A stretch of DNA of 64,000 bases from positions 1 to 64,000 of the forward strand of contig JBFIHG010000005.1 of NCBI GenBank assembly GCA_041601945.1. The letters run 5' to 3'. Under the pieces are notes generated by a model that saw only the letters and a program-made list of their open reading frames with translations, did no database searches and was not told where the DNA came from. Shown piece after piece: positions 50,401 through 58,987 of this stretch. The DNA comes from JBFJKD01 sp041601945. GTDB taxonomy: Bacteria; Pseudomonadota; Gammaproteobacteria; Pseudomonadales; Porticoccaceae. The position numbers and the translations under genes were made by a program. Every line of letters begins with the position of its first letter. Position 1 is the first letter of the stretch.

Positions 50401-51191
50401 TTATCGATTTTGCTGGCACTTCACCCCAACAGGATAATAACTTCAATGCGCCGTCGGCGGTGTGTAAAGCGGCGGTGTTGTATGTACTGCGCACGCTGGT
50501 TGACGATGCCATTCCCCTTAACGCCGGTTGTCTCAAGCCGGTGCAGCTGCGCATTCCCGAGGGTTCACTGTTAAATCCCCGCTATCCCGCGGCGGTAGTG
50601 GCGGGTAATGTGGAAACGTCTCAGTATGTTGCCGATGCTCTGTACGGCGCGCTGGGAGTGCTCGCAGGTTCGCAGGGCACTATGAATAATGTCACGTTTG
50701 GTAACGAGCGCTATCAGTATTACGAAACTCTGTGCGGCGGAGCTGGTGCCGGGCCAACGTTTAACGGCGCCAGCGCGGTGCAGGTGCACATGACCAACTC
50801 CCGTCTAACTGATCCCGAAATACTGGAACTGCGCTACCCGGTAAGACTGGAGGAGTTCAGCATCCGCAAGGGCAGCGGTGGAGCGGGTCAGTATCGGGGC
50901 GGCGATGGTGTGACTCGTAAAATTCGCTTTCTCGATGCCATGAACGCGGCGATCGTGTCCGGGCACCGCAGGGTACCCACGTTTGGTGTCGCAGGGGGCG
51001 GTGCAGGAAAAGTGGGGAGAAATTCCATAGTTCACGCCGATGGTCGGGTGGAAGCCCTCGGTAGCGCGGACGAATTATCGGTGCGGCCGGGTGATATGCT
51101 GGTGATTGAAACACCCGGTGGTGGTGGGTTTGGGTTATCGGAACTTACGCGAAAAGACCCCGATCTGAATGAAGCTAAGCGAAACCTTTAG
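47475..51191 (+). CDS. Hydantoinase/5-oxoprolinase, fused HyuA-HyuB
   Basis: The 1,238-residue protein has an N-terminal HyuA half with the ATP-binding motif IDRGGTFTDLV at residues 8-18, TTVATNALLERKG and GFDMGGTSTDVW. The HyuB half starts near residue 700 (NPVLLEIFNNLFMSIAEQMG) and contains VHLGSMGETVTALI and AHHADIGGSTPGSIPPHS. This is the length and order of ATP-dependent 5-oxoprolinase, which hydrolyses 5-oxoproline to glutamate; N-methylhydantoinases and acetone carboxylases are relatives with other substrates. The GTG at 47475 lies 36 bases after korB. The last part (YRGGDGVTRKIRF, then ETPGGGGFG) is intact. Confidence 0.9.
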   Translation: MPKWQFWIDRGGTFTDLVAVSPAGHLLTLKLLSDDPTRYQDAVLAGIRRVMLLSDDAPIPSSEIASVRIGTTVATNALLERKGDSTLLVTTRGFGDALRIGYQNRPDIFARHIELPEQVYRDVLEVDERLDAAGVVLTPLLVEGYREPLHQALARGMSSVAIVFMHAYRNPTHEQAFARLAQEIGFTHVTTSCQASPLIKLIGRGDTAVVDAYVSPVLQRYISGLAAALPDTQMLFMQSSGGLTDAANFQGRNSILSGPAGGVVGGVKTSIALGHNKIIGFDMGGTSTDVWHYSSVDANTNLGDNNVADYERVFDTQIAGVRLRVPMMNIHTVAAGGGSLCYFDGSKLRVGPTSAGADPGPACYRRGGPLTITDCNLLLGKLGIEYFPQVFGASGDQPLDITAAERKCTALAREIASSSGQVFSVHELAAGCVQIAVQNMASAIKKISTQRGYDVRRYALACFGGAGGQHACLVAEALGMETILIHPFAGVLSAYGMGLADLGAMAECTVNEPLHVEALPRLENRFAELLTEANARLPAVDKASVEIYTRRKAYIRYQGSDTTLPIAYGDVPSMVSDFAVAHKQQFSFLMENRQIIVESISLEITAHEPGPARGEADVTTMSESSIQLCTKVFCDGKFVTMPVRRRQQLVTGKALLGPAMIVDATATTIIEPGWQADIGDDGVLHITRVNQRIHGSVTGHTTSIVRNPVLLEIFNNLFMSIAEQMGAVLANTAHSVNIKERLDFSCALFDDAGSLVANAPHVPVHLGSMGETVTALITSRQHDMFPGDTFLVNSPYHGGTHLPDLTVVTPVFAQISNPDSHKNRPEILFYVASRAHHADIGGSTPGSIPPHSRHIDQEGVLIEDFRLVEQGKFREQALRDLLCSGSLPVRNIEQNIADLQAQIAANAKGVQELTALVEDYGLDVVQAYMGFVQDNAEEAVRRAIAKLRDGQFTYAMDNGAQICVAITVDATRGEALIDFAGTSPQQDNNFNAPSAVCKAAVLYVLRTLVDDAIPLNAGCLKPVQLRIPEGSLLNPRYPAAVVAGNVETSQYVADALYGALGVLAGSQGTMNNVTFGNERYQYYETLCGGAGAGPTFNGASAVQVHMTNSRLTDPEILELRYPVRLEEFSIRKGSGGAGQYRGGDGVTRKIRFLDAMNAAIVSGHRRVPTFGVAGGGAGKVGRNSIVHADGRVEALGSADELSVRPGDMLVIETPGGGGFGLSELTRKDPDLNEAKRNL

Positions 51192-51290
51192 GCGTGTGCT
51201 GTCGCTTGCGTGGCGAGTAACGGTGACGGTCGCATGGATTTGGACTAAGCTGTGGTGACGATTTTATAAACTATCTGTGGAGAGACTGTG

Positions 51291-52274
51291 ATGTTAGATA
51301 AACATAAAGGACTACCTTATACCAAATCCGAAGCCAAGGCCTGGGCCCAGGAAGTTATCGTTGATTGGTACGATTGTCCGGTTACACCGTTTTTAGCAGA
51401 CGACAGTCTGGACGAGGAAGGTTTACGCAAGAATGTCGAATATTACATCGATATCGGTGAAACGGGCCTGGTGTGCGGTGGCTTTGTGGCGGAGTGCTGG
51501 AATACCACCGTTACCGAATGGATGCGCTACCACGAAGTCATTGCTGAAGCAGCTGGTGGCCGCATTCCATTGCACACGATTATTTTTGATCCCAGCGTAC
51601 ACCAGGCCATGGAGAAGCTGGATTATGTGCAGAGTCTGGGTTACGTGGCGGCCGAGGTGGTGACCCCCATTGTACAGTTGCGAGCCGATGACGAAATTTT
51701 TGATTACTTTAATTATCTGGCGGAACATTCCAGCCTGGCACTGCTGTATTACCGCTCGGCGGTGTCAGGGCACCTGATGAACCTCGAGCTGTGCCGACGC
51801 CTGTCCGAGATTCCAACTATGGTGGGTATGAAGCAGGGTAGTCTCAACCATGTGGATTCGATAAAGCTGCGTAAAATGTGCGGTGATGATTTTATCGTTA
51901 GCGACCCAATTGAAACCCATTGGTTAAACGACCTGCGCCACGGTGGAACAGTTTTATACGGCGCGTTTCACCACATTTTGTACGGCAAAAAACGCCATTT
52001 GCTTGAAGAGTACACCGCCCTGGCCCGCGCCGGAAAATGGAATGAGGCTTATGCTATCTGGGATTCGCTGACGCCAGTGCGCGATTTACTCGACGAAATT
52101 ATGCTGGGGCCGTTGTCCGGCAACTTTACCTACGCAACCACCCTCGGCAACGTCAAGGCCTGGTATGACGCCATGGGCCTTGCCGCTGGCAAGCTACGCT
52201 CGCCGATGCGGCAGGTATCCCCCCAGTACCGGGAGTGGATCAAGGGTAAGCTTGCGGAATATGGCGTGATCTAG
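51291..52274 (+). CDS. DapA/NAL-family class I aldolase-type lyase or dehydratase
   Basis: The 327-residue protein belongs to the dihydrodipicolinate synthase/N-acetylneuraminate lyase family. The Schiff-base lysine is Lys181 in TMVGMKQGSLN, and the catalytic tyrosine is in LALLYYRSAVSG (residue 153 or 154). The phosphate/carboxylate-binding loop, usually G-T-T-G-E, reads GGFVAECWNTT, so the ligand is probably not that of DapA. The ATG at 51291 has GGAGAG nine bases upstream; a GTG at 51288 is less likely. It follows the oxoprolinase by 99 bases and may be co-transcribed, but a weak promoter (TATAAA at 51265-51270) is possible in the gap. Candidate products are pyruvate-type oxoacids. Confidence 0.83.
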   Translation: MLDKHKGLPYTKSEAKAWAQEVIVDWYDCPVTPFLADDSLDEEGLRKNVEYYIDIGETGLVCGGFVAECWNTTVTEWMRYHEVIAEAAGGRIPLHTIIFDPSVHQAMEKLDYVQSLGYVAAEVVTPIVQLRADDEIFDYFNYLAEHSSLALLYYRSAVSGHLMNLELCRRLSEIPTMVGMKQGSLNHVDSIKLRKMCGDDFIVSDPIETHWLNDLRHGGTVLYGAFHHILYGKKRHLLEEYTALARAGKWNEAYAIWDSLTPVRDLLDEIMLGPLSGNFTYATTLGNVKAWYDAMGLAAGKLRSPMRQVSPQYREWIKGKLAEYGVI

Positions 52275-52386
52275 ACCGTAGGCGCGCTTGCAGCTTCTCC
52301 CTTCGGTTACCCGGTACGCCGATTTGATCGAACAAAGTACGACAGGTCAGGAATTGGCCATTCCAGTTTTGAAAATATCTGGCGGC

Positions 52387-53094
52387 CTATTCCTCGTACT
52401 GATCGCGGCGACGGACCCAGGCCATACTGTGGGCCAGGTGATCTTCGTCGCGGCCATTGGGCACCAGATCCATATGATGATAGGCGCCATTTAACATATC
52501 CAGACCTCGCGAATAGCAAGAATAAGTGTGGAATACCTCATGCTGCGGATTTTTGTAAAAGACACTGACCCCTGGCGCCTCTTCTGCTGGAAATTTTGTG
52601 CGGTGGTAGTTGTAATACATTTCACCTTGTTGCATTTCTTTCGGGGTAAATGACACATGGAAATCCTGATTAAAATCACTATCCAGTGAAGACGCCCACT
52701 CGAAACTCCAGCCGAGGCGCTTTTTGTAGGTCTCCAGTTTGGCAAGTGGAGCGCGCGAAACCGCCATCATTTTTATATTCCGGTGCCGCAGGTGGGTCAC
52801 GATTCCATTGAAGTTATCCGCCCAGAACGAACAACTGGGGCAACCCTGTTCCCAGTCGGGGCCGAACATAAAGTGGTAAACAATCAGTTGGTCTCGGTCC
52901 GCGAACAGGTCTGCCAATGCCGCGCTGCCTTGCGGGGTATCGAAGCGATAGGTTTTTTCTATTCTAACCCAGGGTAGTTCGCGCCGTTGGCGACTTAATT
53001 GATCGCGCAAGCGGGTAAACTCTTTTTCCTTTGCGAGGTGTTCCTTACGGGCGATCAGCCACTCCGCTGGTGAAACAACAGTATGGTTCTCCAT
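52387..53094 (-). CDS. DUF899 family thioredoxin-fold protein
   Basis: The 235-residue protein has the features of this family: EWLIARKEHLAKEKEFTRLR near the N-terminus and LPWVRIEKTYRFDTPQGSAA. FGPDWEQGCPSCSFWADNFN contains a CxxC in a thioredoxin-like fold, and the end DYHVSFTP-type region (NQDFHVSFTPKEMQQGEMYY) precedes FHTYSCYSRGLD. The biochemical role of the family is not known. The ATG at 53094 has AGGAGACC about five bases upstream; the frame stays open to 53238 without homology. It is convergent with the DapA-like gene. Confidence 0.85.
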   Translation of the reverse strand: MENHTVVSPAEWLIARKEHLAKEKEFTRLRDQLSRQRRELPWVRIEKTYRFDTPQGSAALADLFADRDQLIVYHFMFGPDWEQGCPSCSFWADNFNGIVTHLRHRNIKMMAVSRAPLAKLETYKKRLGWSFEWASSLDSDFNQDFHVSFTPKEMQQGEMYYNYHRTKFPAEEAPGVSVFYKNPQHEVFHTYSCYSRGLDMLNGAYHHMDLVPNGRDEDHLAHSMAWVRRRDQYEE

Positions 53095-53421
53095 GGTAGG
53101 TCTCCTGCTGATTTCGGGGTTGATGGATTGGATGCTTGTGGATCTTGTAGCCTCAATCTTACCGTAGAAATATTTTCGAATTTCGTTGCCGTGGCGATTG
53201 GCGTCAGACACGCTGTTGAGTGCATTTTCCGAATTCAAACAGATCCGGCGGGGATATATCGAGAACTACGCACAGACTCAGTAAAAGCGTCGGCATTGGG
53301 CTTGCGGGAGTGTTGCTGGGGGCCGTTAAAGGCATCGAAGAGCTAGGCGCTCGGTCTTGTTTTTTTTATGCAGATGTTCAGTTGGCAGGCTTATAATTAA
53401 CGCGATTACGGAAGGTGGTGC
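53095..53421. other. Divergent intergenic region upstream of nhaA
   Basis: In the 327-base gap between the DUF899 gene (minus) and nhaA (plus) I find a possible -10 TATAAT at 53392-53397 close to the nhaA ATG, without a good -35. There is also an eight-base T run near 53362-53368 after a weak GAGC/GCTC hairpin. No gene is supported here. Confidence 0.45.
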
Positions 53422-54780
53422 ATGAAAAAGACAGCGGGAAACGAGCTGAACGCGCCCTGGGAGAAGGCGTTTGACCGGGTATTAAGTCCCCTTGATGAAT
53501 TTATTCATCGCCAGACCACCAGCGGTGTGCTGTTGATGGCCTGTGCGTTGGCGGCGCTCTATATCGCTAATAGCCAGTGGAATGATGCGTACCAGCGTTT
53601 ACTGCAGATGCCCTTTAGCGTTGGCATGGAGGGCTTTGGGTTATCCAAATCGCTACACCACTGGATTAATGACGGGCTAATGGCGATGTTTTTTTTCGTT
53701 ATCGGGTTGGAGCTGAAGCGTGAATTATTGGTTGGGGAGCTGGCGGATCCAAAACAGGCGGTACTGCCGATTATTGCGGCTTGCGGGGGCATGTTTGTCC
53801 CCGTCCTCGTGTATGTAGCATTTAATCCGCAAGGCTCGGCGTTGGCAGGCTGGGGCGTGCCGATGGCGACTGACATTGCCTTTGCTCTGGGTGCGCTGGC
53901 GTTGCTCGGCAAGCGGGTGCCGCGGAGTTTGCTGACGTTTCTGGTGGCGCTGGCGATTGTGGACGATCTGGGGGCCGTACTGGTGATAGCCTTGTTCTAC
54001 ACCGACACCATAAATTTTGTTGCCCTGTCTATAGCCGTTGGCATATTGTTGGCGTTGGTCAGTTTAAACCGTGGGGGCATACGCCGGCCATTGCCTTATC
54101 TGTTGCTGGGTATAGTGCTCTGGATAGCGACATTAAAAAGCGGTGTGCACGCGACCGTCGCGGGTATTCTTTTGGCGTTTACCATTCCCATGCGACCCAA
54201 GTACGATCCGGTGCGCTTCCTGGCACAGATCAATGAACTGGTTGACCAGATCAAACAGGCCTACCAGCGCGAGGAAAATATTGTTAAAAATGACGAGCTC
54301 CGCTCGCGGGTTCGAGCCCTGGGGGAGGGCGCGCAGCTGGTGCAGGCCCCCGCGCAAATTCTGGAACATAGAATGCATCTGCCGTCGGCATATCTGGTTA
54401 TCCCTGTTTTTTCCCTGGCCAATGCGGGTATTCCTGTCGACTGGTCCTCATTCGACAGCATCGCCACCCATCCGGTGGCGATGGGCATTACCGCCGGCCT
54501 GGTCGGCGGTAAATTGCTGGGTATTGCGGGATTTTCCTGGATTGCTGTCAAGTTGGGTTTGACTACATTGCCGCGCGATCTAAACTTTAAGCATATTGTG
54601 GGCGTGGGTTTAATGGGTGGCATCGGTTTTACCATGTCCATCTTTATAGCCGAACTGGGTTTCGCCGGACAAGCCGAGGAAATGCTGATGGCAAAAACCG
54701 GCATACTTATCGCCTCGGTACTTGCCGGTGTTGCAGGATTTTTATGGTTGTATGTAACTTCTCAGAAAAGCACAGAATAG
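53422..54780 (+). CDS. nhaA: Na+/H+ antiporter NhaA
   Basis: The 452-residue inner-membrane antiporter has about 12 helices. FFVIGLELKRELLVGEL, GWGVPMATDIAFALGALALL and ALAIVDDLGAVLVIALFYTD carry the two ion-binding aspartates at about residues 180-181. An insertion of about 60 residues between helices in the second half (ELVDQIKQAYQREENIVKND) makes it longer than E. coli NhaA (388 residues); such an extension occurs in other NhaA proteins. It exports Na+ in exchange for H+, useful in saline habitats. GGAAGGTGG precedes the ATG. Confidence 0.95.
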   Translation: MKKTAGNELNAPWEKAFDRVLSPLDEFIHRQTTSGVLLMACALAALYIANSQWNDAYQRLLQMPFSVGMEGFGLSKSLHHWINDGLMAMFFFVIGLELKRELLVGELADPKQAVLPIIAACGGMFVPVLVYVAFNPQGSALAGWGVPMATDIAFALGALALLGKRVPRSLLTFLVALAIVDDLGAVLVIALFYTDTINFVALSIAVGILLALVSLNRGGIRRPLPYLLLGIVLWIATLKSGVHATVAGILLAFTIPMRPKYDPVRFLAQINELVDQIKQAYQREENIVKNDELRSRVRALGEGAQLVQAPAQILEHRMHLPSAYLVIPVFSLANAGIPVDWSSFDSIATHPVAMGITAGLVGGKLLGIAGFSWIAVKLGLTTLPRDLNFKHIVGVGLMGGIGFTMSIFIAELGFAGQAEEMLMAKTGILIASVLAGVAGFLWLYVTSQKSTE

Positions 54781-54863
54781 CTTTACGTTAACATCTGGTT
54801 TGCCTGAGTGGAACCGGGGTGGGTTTGCTAATAATGAGTTAACTGAATTACAGGGTTGATAAT

Positions 54864-55349
54864 ATGCCTTCGTTCGATATCGTTTCCGAAGTTGAAAATG
54901 AAGAAATTCGCAACGCTGCGGAGAACTCCCAACGGGAACTGGCCACGCGCTTTGATTTTCGTGGGGTTAATGCATCGGTAGAGTTCAAGGACGGGGAAAT
55001 AACCCTGTCCGCCGATGCTGACTTTCAGTGCCGCCAATTGCTGGAAATCGTGATCAAAAATCTGGTAAAACGCAAAGTTGATCCGCATTGTATCGAAGCC
55101 GATGAAGAAACTACCCATAGCGGAAAAACGTTTTCCCTACAGGTGAAATTCAAGCAGGGTATTGATCAGCCCATGGCCAAGCAGATCGTCAAGCTGATCA
55201 AGGACTCGAAAATGAAAGTGCAGGCGGCTATTCAAGGAGACAAAATCCGGGTCACGGGCAAAAAGCGCGACGATTTACAGGAGGCTATGGCCCTGTTACG
55301 TGGTGCCGATCTGGGGCAGCCGGTTCAGTTTGATAATTTCAGGGATTAA
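54864..55349 (+). CDS. yajQ: YajQ family nucleotide-binding protein
   Basis: The 161-residue protein has two linked ferredoxin-like domains (MPSFDIVSEVENEEIRNAAE; ATRFDFRGVNASVEF; FSLQVKFKQGIDQPMAKQIV). Members bind nucleotides, and Xanthomonas and Pseudomonas homologues bind cyclic di-GMP and influence virulence genes. Here it is the third kind of possible c-di-GMP-linked protein in the window, beside the two HD-GYP genes. It lies 83 bases after nhaA. Confidence 0.95.
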   Translation: MPSFDIVSEVENEEIRNAAENSQRELATRFDFRGVNASVEFKDGEITLSADADFQCRQLLEIVIKNLVKRKVDPHCIEADEETTHSGKTFSLQVKFKQGIDQPMAKQIVKLIKDSKMKVQAAIQGDKIRVTGKKRDDLQEAMALLRGADLGQPVQFDNFRD

Positions 55350-55444
55350 AATTTTACATGTGTCTATACAGGATCGTCTCGGTATGTCGAGTGCATGGTA
55401 GTACCCTGAGTCAATATAAAAAAGAGTAGGCAGCTGAGGGCGCG

Positions 55445-56050
55445 ATGCGAGTGCGCGGGAAAATTGTCAAATGGAGCGACGACAGAGGCTTTGGCTTTAT
55501 TGCGCCTGAATTGGCGGGCAAACAAGTTTTTGTCCATATCAGTGCTTTTGCCGGAGGATCTCGTCGCCCTGAAATTGGCGATAGCGTAACCTTTGATTTG
55601 GTTCGCGACGCTCAGGGTCGCGACCGCGCGGAGAATGTAGTTGGAGAGCGTGAGGCTTTCGCGAGAGAGCGTGTTTCTAAATCACTTATTAGCGCAATCA
55701 TCTTTCTTTTTGTAGTGGTTTTGGTAACAGCATCTGGACGACTGCCGGTAATAGTACTCTGGTTATACCTCGCCATGAGTGTGCTTACTTTTGCAGTGTA
55801 CGCATATGATAAGTCCGCGGCTCGCAGGAATGCACAGCGTACCCCAGAGAATACCCTGCATATGTTAGCTTTGCTCGGCGGCTGGCCAGGCGCGATTTTT
55901 GCCCAGCATCGTCTGCGGCACAAAACGATCAAAAGGTCATTTCGAGTGGTATTCTGGATAACTCTGTTGGTTAACGTGTCGGCATTTGCGTATGTCCTGT
56001 CACCCTATGGTGCCTGGCTTGAAACTATTCTGAACCGAATTGCGGGTTGA
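55445..56050 (+). CDS. Cold-shock domain/DUF1294 membrane protein
   Basis: The 201-residue protein starts with a cold-shock domain (GKIVKWSDDRGFGFIAPELA with the RNP-type FGF motif, and KQVFVHISAF). Two hydrophobic helices and a DUF1294 region follow (YAYDKSAARRNAQRTPENTL, LALLGGWPGAIFAQHRLRHK). It is a membrane protein that presents a nucleic-acid-binding domain to the cytoplasm. This two-domain order recurs in proteobacteria; the role is unknown. It is convergent with valS. Confidence 0.88.
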   Translation: MRVRGKIVKWSDDRGFGFIAPELAGKQVFVHISAFAGGSRRPEIGDSVTFDLVRDAQGRDRAENVVGEREAFARERVSKSLISAIIFLFVVVLVTASGRLPVIVLWLYLAMSVLTFAVYAYDKSAARRNAQRTPENTLHMLALLGGWPGAIFAQHRLRHKTIKRSFRVVFWITLLVNVSAFAYVLSPYGAWLETILNRIAG

Positions 56051-56104
56051 ACAGTAGCCGTTAGGGTAATGGAAAGCTGGCGGGCAGTTACCTGGACTCG
56101 GTTA

Positions 56105-56126
56105 ATCGGCGATGTTGCTCGCCGAT
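56105..56126. terminator. Hairpin after valS
   Basis: ATCGGCGA and TCGCCGAT form a perfect 8-bp stem with a six-base loop, five bases beyond the valS stop codon and between convergent genes. No T tract follows in either direction, so termination efficiency is uncertain. Confidence 0.4.
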
Positions 56127-56130
56127 CAAT

Positions 56131-58899
56131 TCAAAGCTCCGCAATACGCTTTTTCTGGTCGTCCATTTTTTCAAGTGCCGTTTCTATTTCCTCGGCGCGG
56201 GCTCGTTCTTTGGCAACGACATCCGCCGGGGCATTGGCGACGAAGCGCTCGTTGTTAAGCTTGCCCTGAATCTGCTGCAAATTTTTGTGCAGCTTGTTGA
56301 TTTCCTTGTCGAGACGGGCGAGTTCCGCACTCTTGTCGATGAGCCCGGCCATGGGCACAAGAATTTCCATATTGCCTGCCAGTGCGGTGGCGCTGGCGGG
56401 CGCCGCGTCGCCGGGAGTTAGCCAGGTAACAGTATCGAGGTTGGCGAGTCGGGTCAGGAATTGACGGTTTTCATCGAGGCGGCGACGGTCCTCAGGGTTG
56501 CCATTTTTGATAAATATTGGCAGTGGTGTTTTCGGCGGAATATTCATTTCGCCGCGCACATTGCGAATCGCGAGAATAACCTGTTTGACCCATTCGATGT
56601 CCGCTACAGCAGCGGCATCGATTTTTTCTGTTTGCGGTTTCGGAAAGGCTTGCAGCATGATGCTGTCGCCCTCGGCACCGGCAAGGGTTTTGATTTTCTG
56701 CCAGATTTCCTCGGTGATAAACGGCATCAGCGGATGGGCCAGGCGCAGGGTGGCTTCCAGCACCCGAATCAGTGTGCGGCGTGTACCTTTTTTGAGGGCC
56801 TGCGGGGCGTTGTCGTCCCACAGCACCGGTTTAGATAACTCCAGGTACCAGTCGCAGTAATCGGACCAGATGAAATCGTAAAGGGCCTGCGAGGCGAGGT
56901 CGAAACGATAACTATCGATGCCGGCCGCAACGGCCTGCTCCGCTTCCTGCAGGCGGCTGATAATCCAGCGATCGGCGAGTGTCAGTTGATAATCGTCGCT
57001 GTCATCCTGGCCACAGTCCTGATCTTCGGCGTTCATCAATACGTAGCGAGTAGCGTTCCAGATTTTGTTACAAAAATTGCGAAAACCGCCAATCCGGCCC
57101 ACGTCGAATTTAATATCCCGGCCAGTAGAGGCGAGGGAATAGTAGGTGTAGCGCAGGGCATCGGTGCCATAGGCCGCAATGCCATCGGGAAATTCAGCGC
57201 GAGTTTGTTTTTCAATCTTGTCGCGCAGGTGCGGCTGCATCATCCCCGCAGTGCGCTTGCTGATCAGGGGGGTGAGTTCAATGCCGTCGATCAGATCAAT
57301 CGGGTCGAGTACGTTGCCCTTGGATTTGGACATCTTGTCGCCGTGGCTGTCGCGCACCAGGCCGTGTACATACACGGTGCGAAACGGTACTTCACCCATA
57401 AAGTACAGGGTGAACATGATCATTCTGGCGACCCAGAAGAAAATAATGTCGAAGCCGGTAACCAATACGCTGGTGGGGTGAAACATTTTCAGCTCAGGGG
57501 TATTTTGCGGCCAGCCTAGGGTGCCGAAGGTCCACAGTCCGGAGGAGAACCAGGTGTCGAGTACGTCTTCGTCCTGGACGAGGGAGATATCCTCCGGGAT
57601 GGCGTGTTTTCCCCGGATGTCCTGTTCGCTGCGTCCCACGTAAATCGTGCCATCTTCGGCGTACCAGGCGGGAATACGGTGCCCCCACCACAACTGGCGA
57701 CTGATGCACCAGTCCTGAATATCCCTCATCCAGGAAAAGTACATGTTTTCGTATTGTTTGGGCACAAACTGAATCGCGTTGGTTTCTACGGCGGCGATGG
57801 CTTTCTCCGCGAGAGGTTTGGCGCTCACATACCACTGATCGGTGAGCCAGGGTTCGATCACCACCCCGGAGCGATCGCCGCGAGGTACTTTGAGCTGATG
57901 ATCCATAACCTTGTCGAGCAAACCGAGGGCATCGAGGTCCGCGACAATTTGTTTGCGCGCCTGGAAACGTTCCATCCCGCGATAAGCTGGTGGTACGTTG
58001 TCGTTAAGTTTGGCATCGCGATCGAGAATGTTCAGCAAGGGCAATTGATGGCGCTGGCCCATGTCGTAATCATTAAAGTCGTGCGCGGGGGTGATTTTTA
58101 CGCAACCGGTGCCAAACGCTACATCCACGTAGTCATCGGCAATAATCGGAATTTCCCGATCCGCGAGGGGCAGCAGCAGGGTTTTACCGATCAGGTGCTG
58201 GTAGCGCTCGTCACCGGGGTTTACCGCGACAGCGCTATCGCCCAGCATGGTTTCGGGACGGGTGGTGGCGACGGTGAGATGGCCACTGCCATCGGCAAGG
58301 GGGTAGCGAAAGTGCCACAGGTGCCCCTGTTCTTCTTCCGCGATAACTTCCAGGTCGGAAATGGCGGTGTGCAGTTGCGGATCCCAGTTGACCAGACGCT
58401 TGCCGCGATAAATCAGGCCATCTTCGTGGAGGCGAATAAACGCTTCCTGCACGGCCTGAGAAAAACCGTCGTCCATGGTGAAACGTTCCCGGGACCAGTC
58501 CGGAGAAGCACCCAGGCGGCGCAATTGTTGCGTGATATTACCGCCGGACTCCTGTTTCCACTGCCACACTTTTTGTATAAATTGCTCGCGTCCCAGATCG
58601 TGGCGCGTCAATCCGTCTGCTTCAAGCTGGCGCTCAACCACCATCTGCGTTGCGATGCCCGCATGGTCGGTACCGACCTGCCACAGGGTGTTGCTGCCGC
58701 GCATGCGCTGATAGCGTATCAGCGCATCCATAATCGCTTCCTGAAAACCGTGGCCCATATGCAGGCTGCCGGTCACATTTGGCGGTGGAATCATGATGCA
58801 ATAAGGCTCCCCGCTGCCAGACGGTTTGAAATAGCCATTTTTTTCCCACAGCTCGTACCAGTGAGTTTCGATGGCCTGGGGGTCGTAGGTTTTTTCCAT
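56131..58899 (-). CDS. valS: Valyl-tRNA synthetase
   Basis: The 922-residue class I synthetase charges tRNA-Val. The HIGH-type motif is PPPNVTGSLHMGHG at residues 38-51, and the KMSKS loop is KMSKSKGNVLDP at about residue 521. The connective editing domain (TVATTRPETMLGDSAVAVNP) hydrolyses mischarged threonine. The C-terminus is a coiled coil (ELARLDKEINKLHKNLQQIQ). It is the last gene of the pepA-holC-hypothetical-valS group. Confidence 0.97.
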   Translation of the reverse strand: MEKTYDPQAIETHWYELWEKNGYFKPSGSGEPYCIMIPPPNVTGSLHMGHGFQEAIMDALIRYQRMRGSNTLWQVGTDHAGIATQMVVERQLEADGLTRHDLGREQFIQKVWQWKQESGGNITQQLRRLGASPDWSRERFTMDDGFSQAVQEAFIRLHEDGLIYRGKRLVNWDPQLHTAISDLEVIAEEEQGHLWHFRYPLADGSGHLTVATTRPETMLGDSAVAVNPGDERYQHLIGKTLLLPLADREIPIIADDYVDVAFGTGCVKITPAHDFNDYDMGQRHQLPLLNILDRDAKLNDNVPPAYRGMERFQARKQIVADLDALGLLDKVMDHQLKVPRGDRSGVVIEPWLTDQWYVSAKPLAEKAIAAVETNAIQFVPKQYENMYFSWMRDIQDWCISRQLWWGHRIPAWYAEDGTIYVGRSEQDIRGKHAIPEDISLVQDEDVLDTWFSSGLWTFGTLGWPQNTPELKMFHPTSVLVTGFDIIFFWVARMIMFTLYFMGEVPFRTVYVHGLVRDSHGDKMSKSKGNVLDPIDLIDGIELTPLISKRTAGMMQPHLRDKIEKQTRAEFPDGIAAYGTDALRYTYYSLASTGRDIKFDVGRIGGFRNFCNKIWNATRYVLMNAEDQDCGQDDSDDYQLTLADRWIISRLQEAEQAVAAGIDSYRFDLASQALYDFIWSDYCDWYLELSKPVLWDDNAPQALKKGTRRTLIRVLEATLRLAHPLMPFITEEIWQKIKTLAGAEGDSIMLQAFPKPQTEKIDAAAVADIEWVKQVILAIRNVRGEMNIPPKTPLPIFIKNGNPEDRRRLDENRQFLTRLANLDTVTWLTPGDAAPASATALAGNMEILVPMAGLIDKSAELARLDKEINKLHKNLQQIQGKLNNERFVANAPADVVAKERARAEEIETALEKMDDQKKRIAEL

Positions 58900-58987
58900 A
58901 AATTTTCAGCAGGTCGGCAGGGAAGTATTCAGGAATCAGCAAAGCGCGCAATTATACGGGCATAAACACCGAGCCACTAGGGAGCAG

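Noticed and set aside
52288..52494. 68-codon plus-strand frame after the DapA-like gene
   Set aside because: Antisense to the well-supported DUF899 gene and without homology.
53340..53370. Possible terminator (GAGC/GCTC hairpin and T run) before nhaA
   Set aside because: The stem has only four pairs and is separated from the T run by several bases; no transcript is known to end there.
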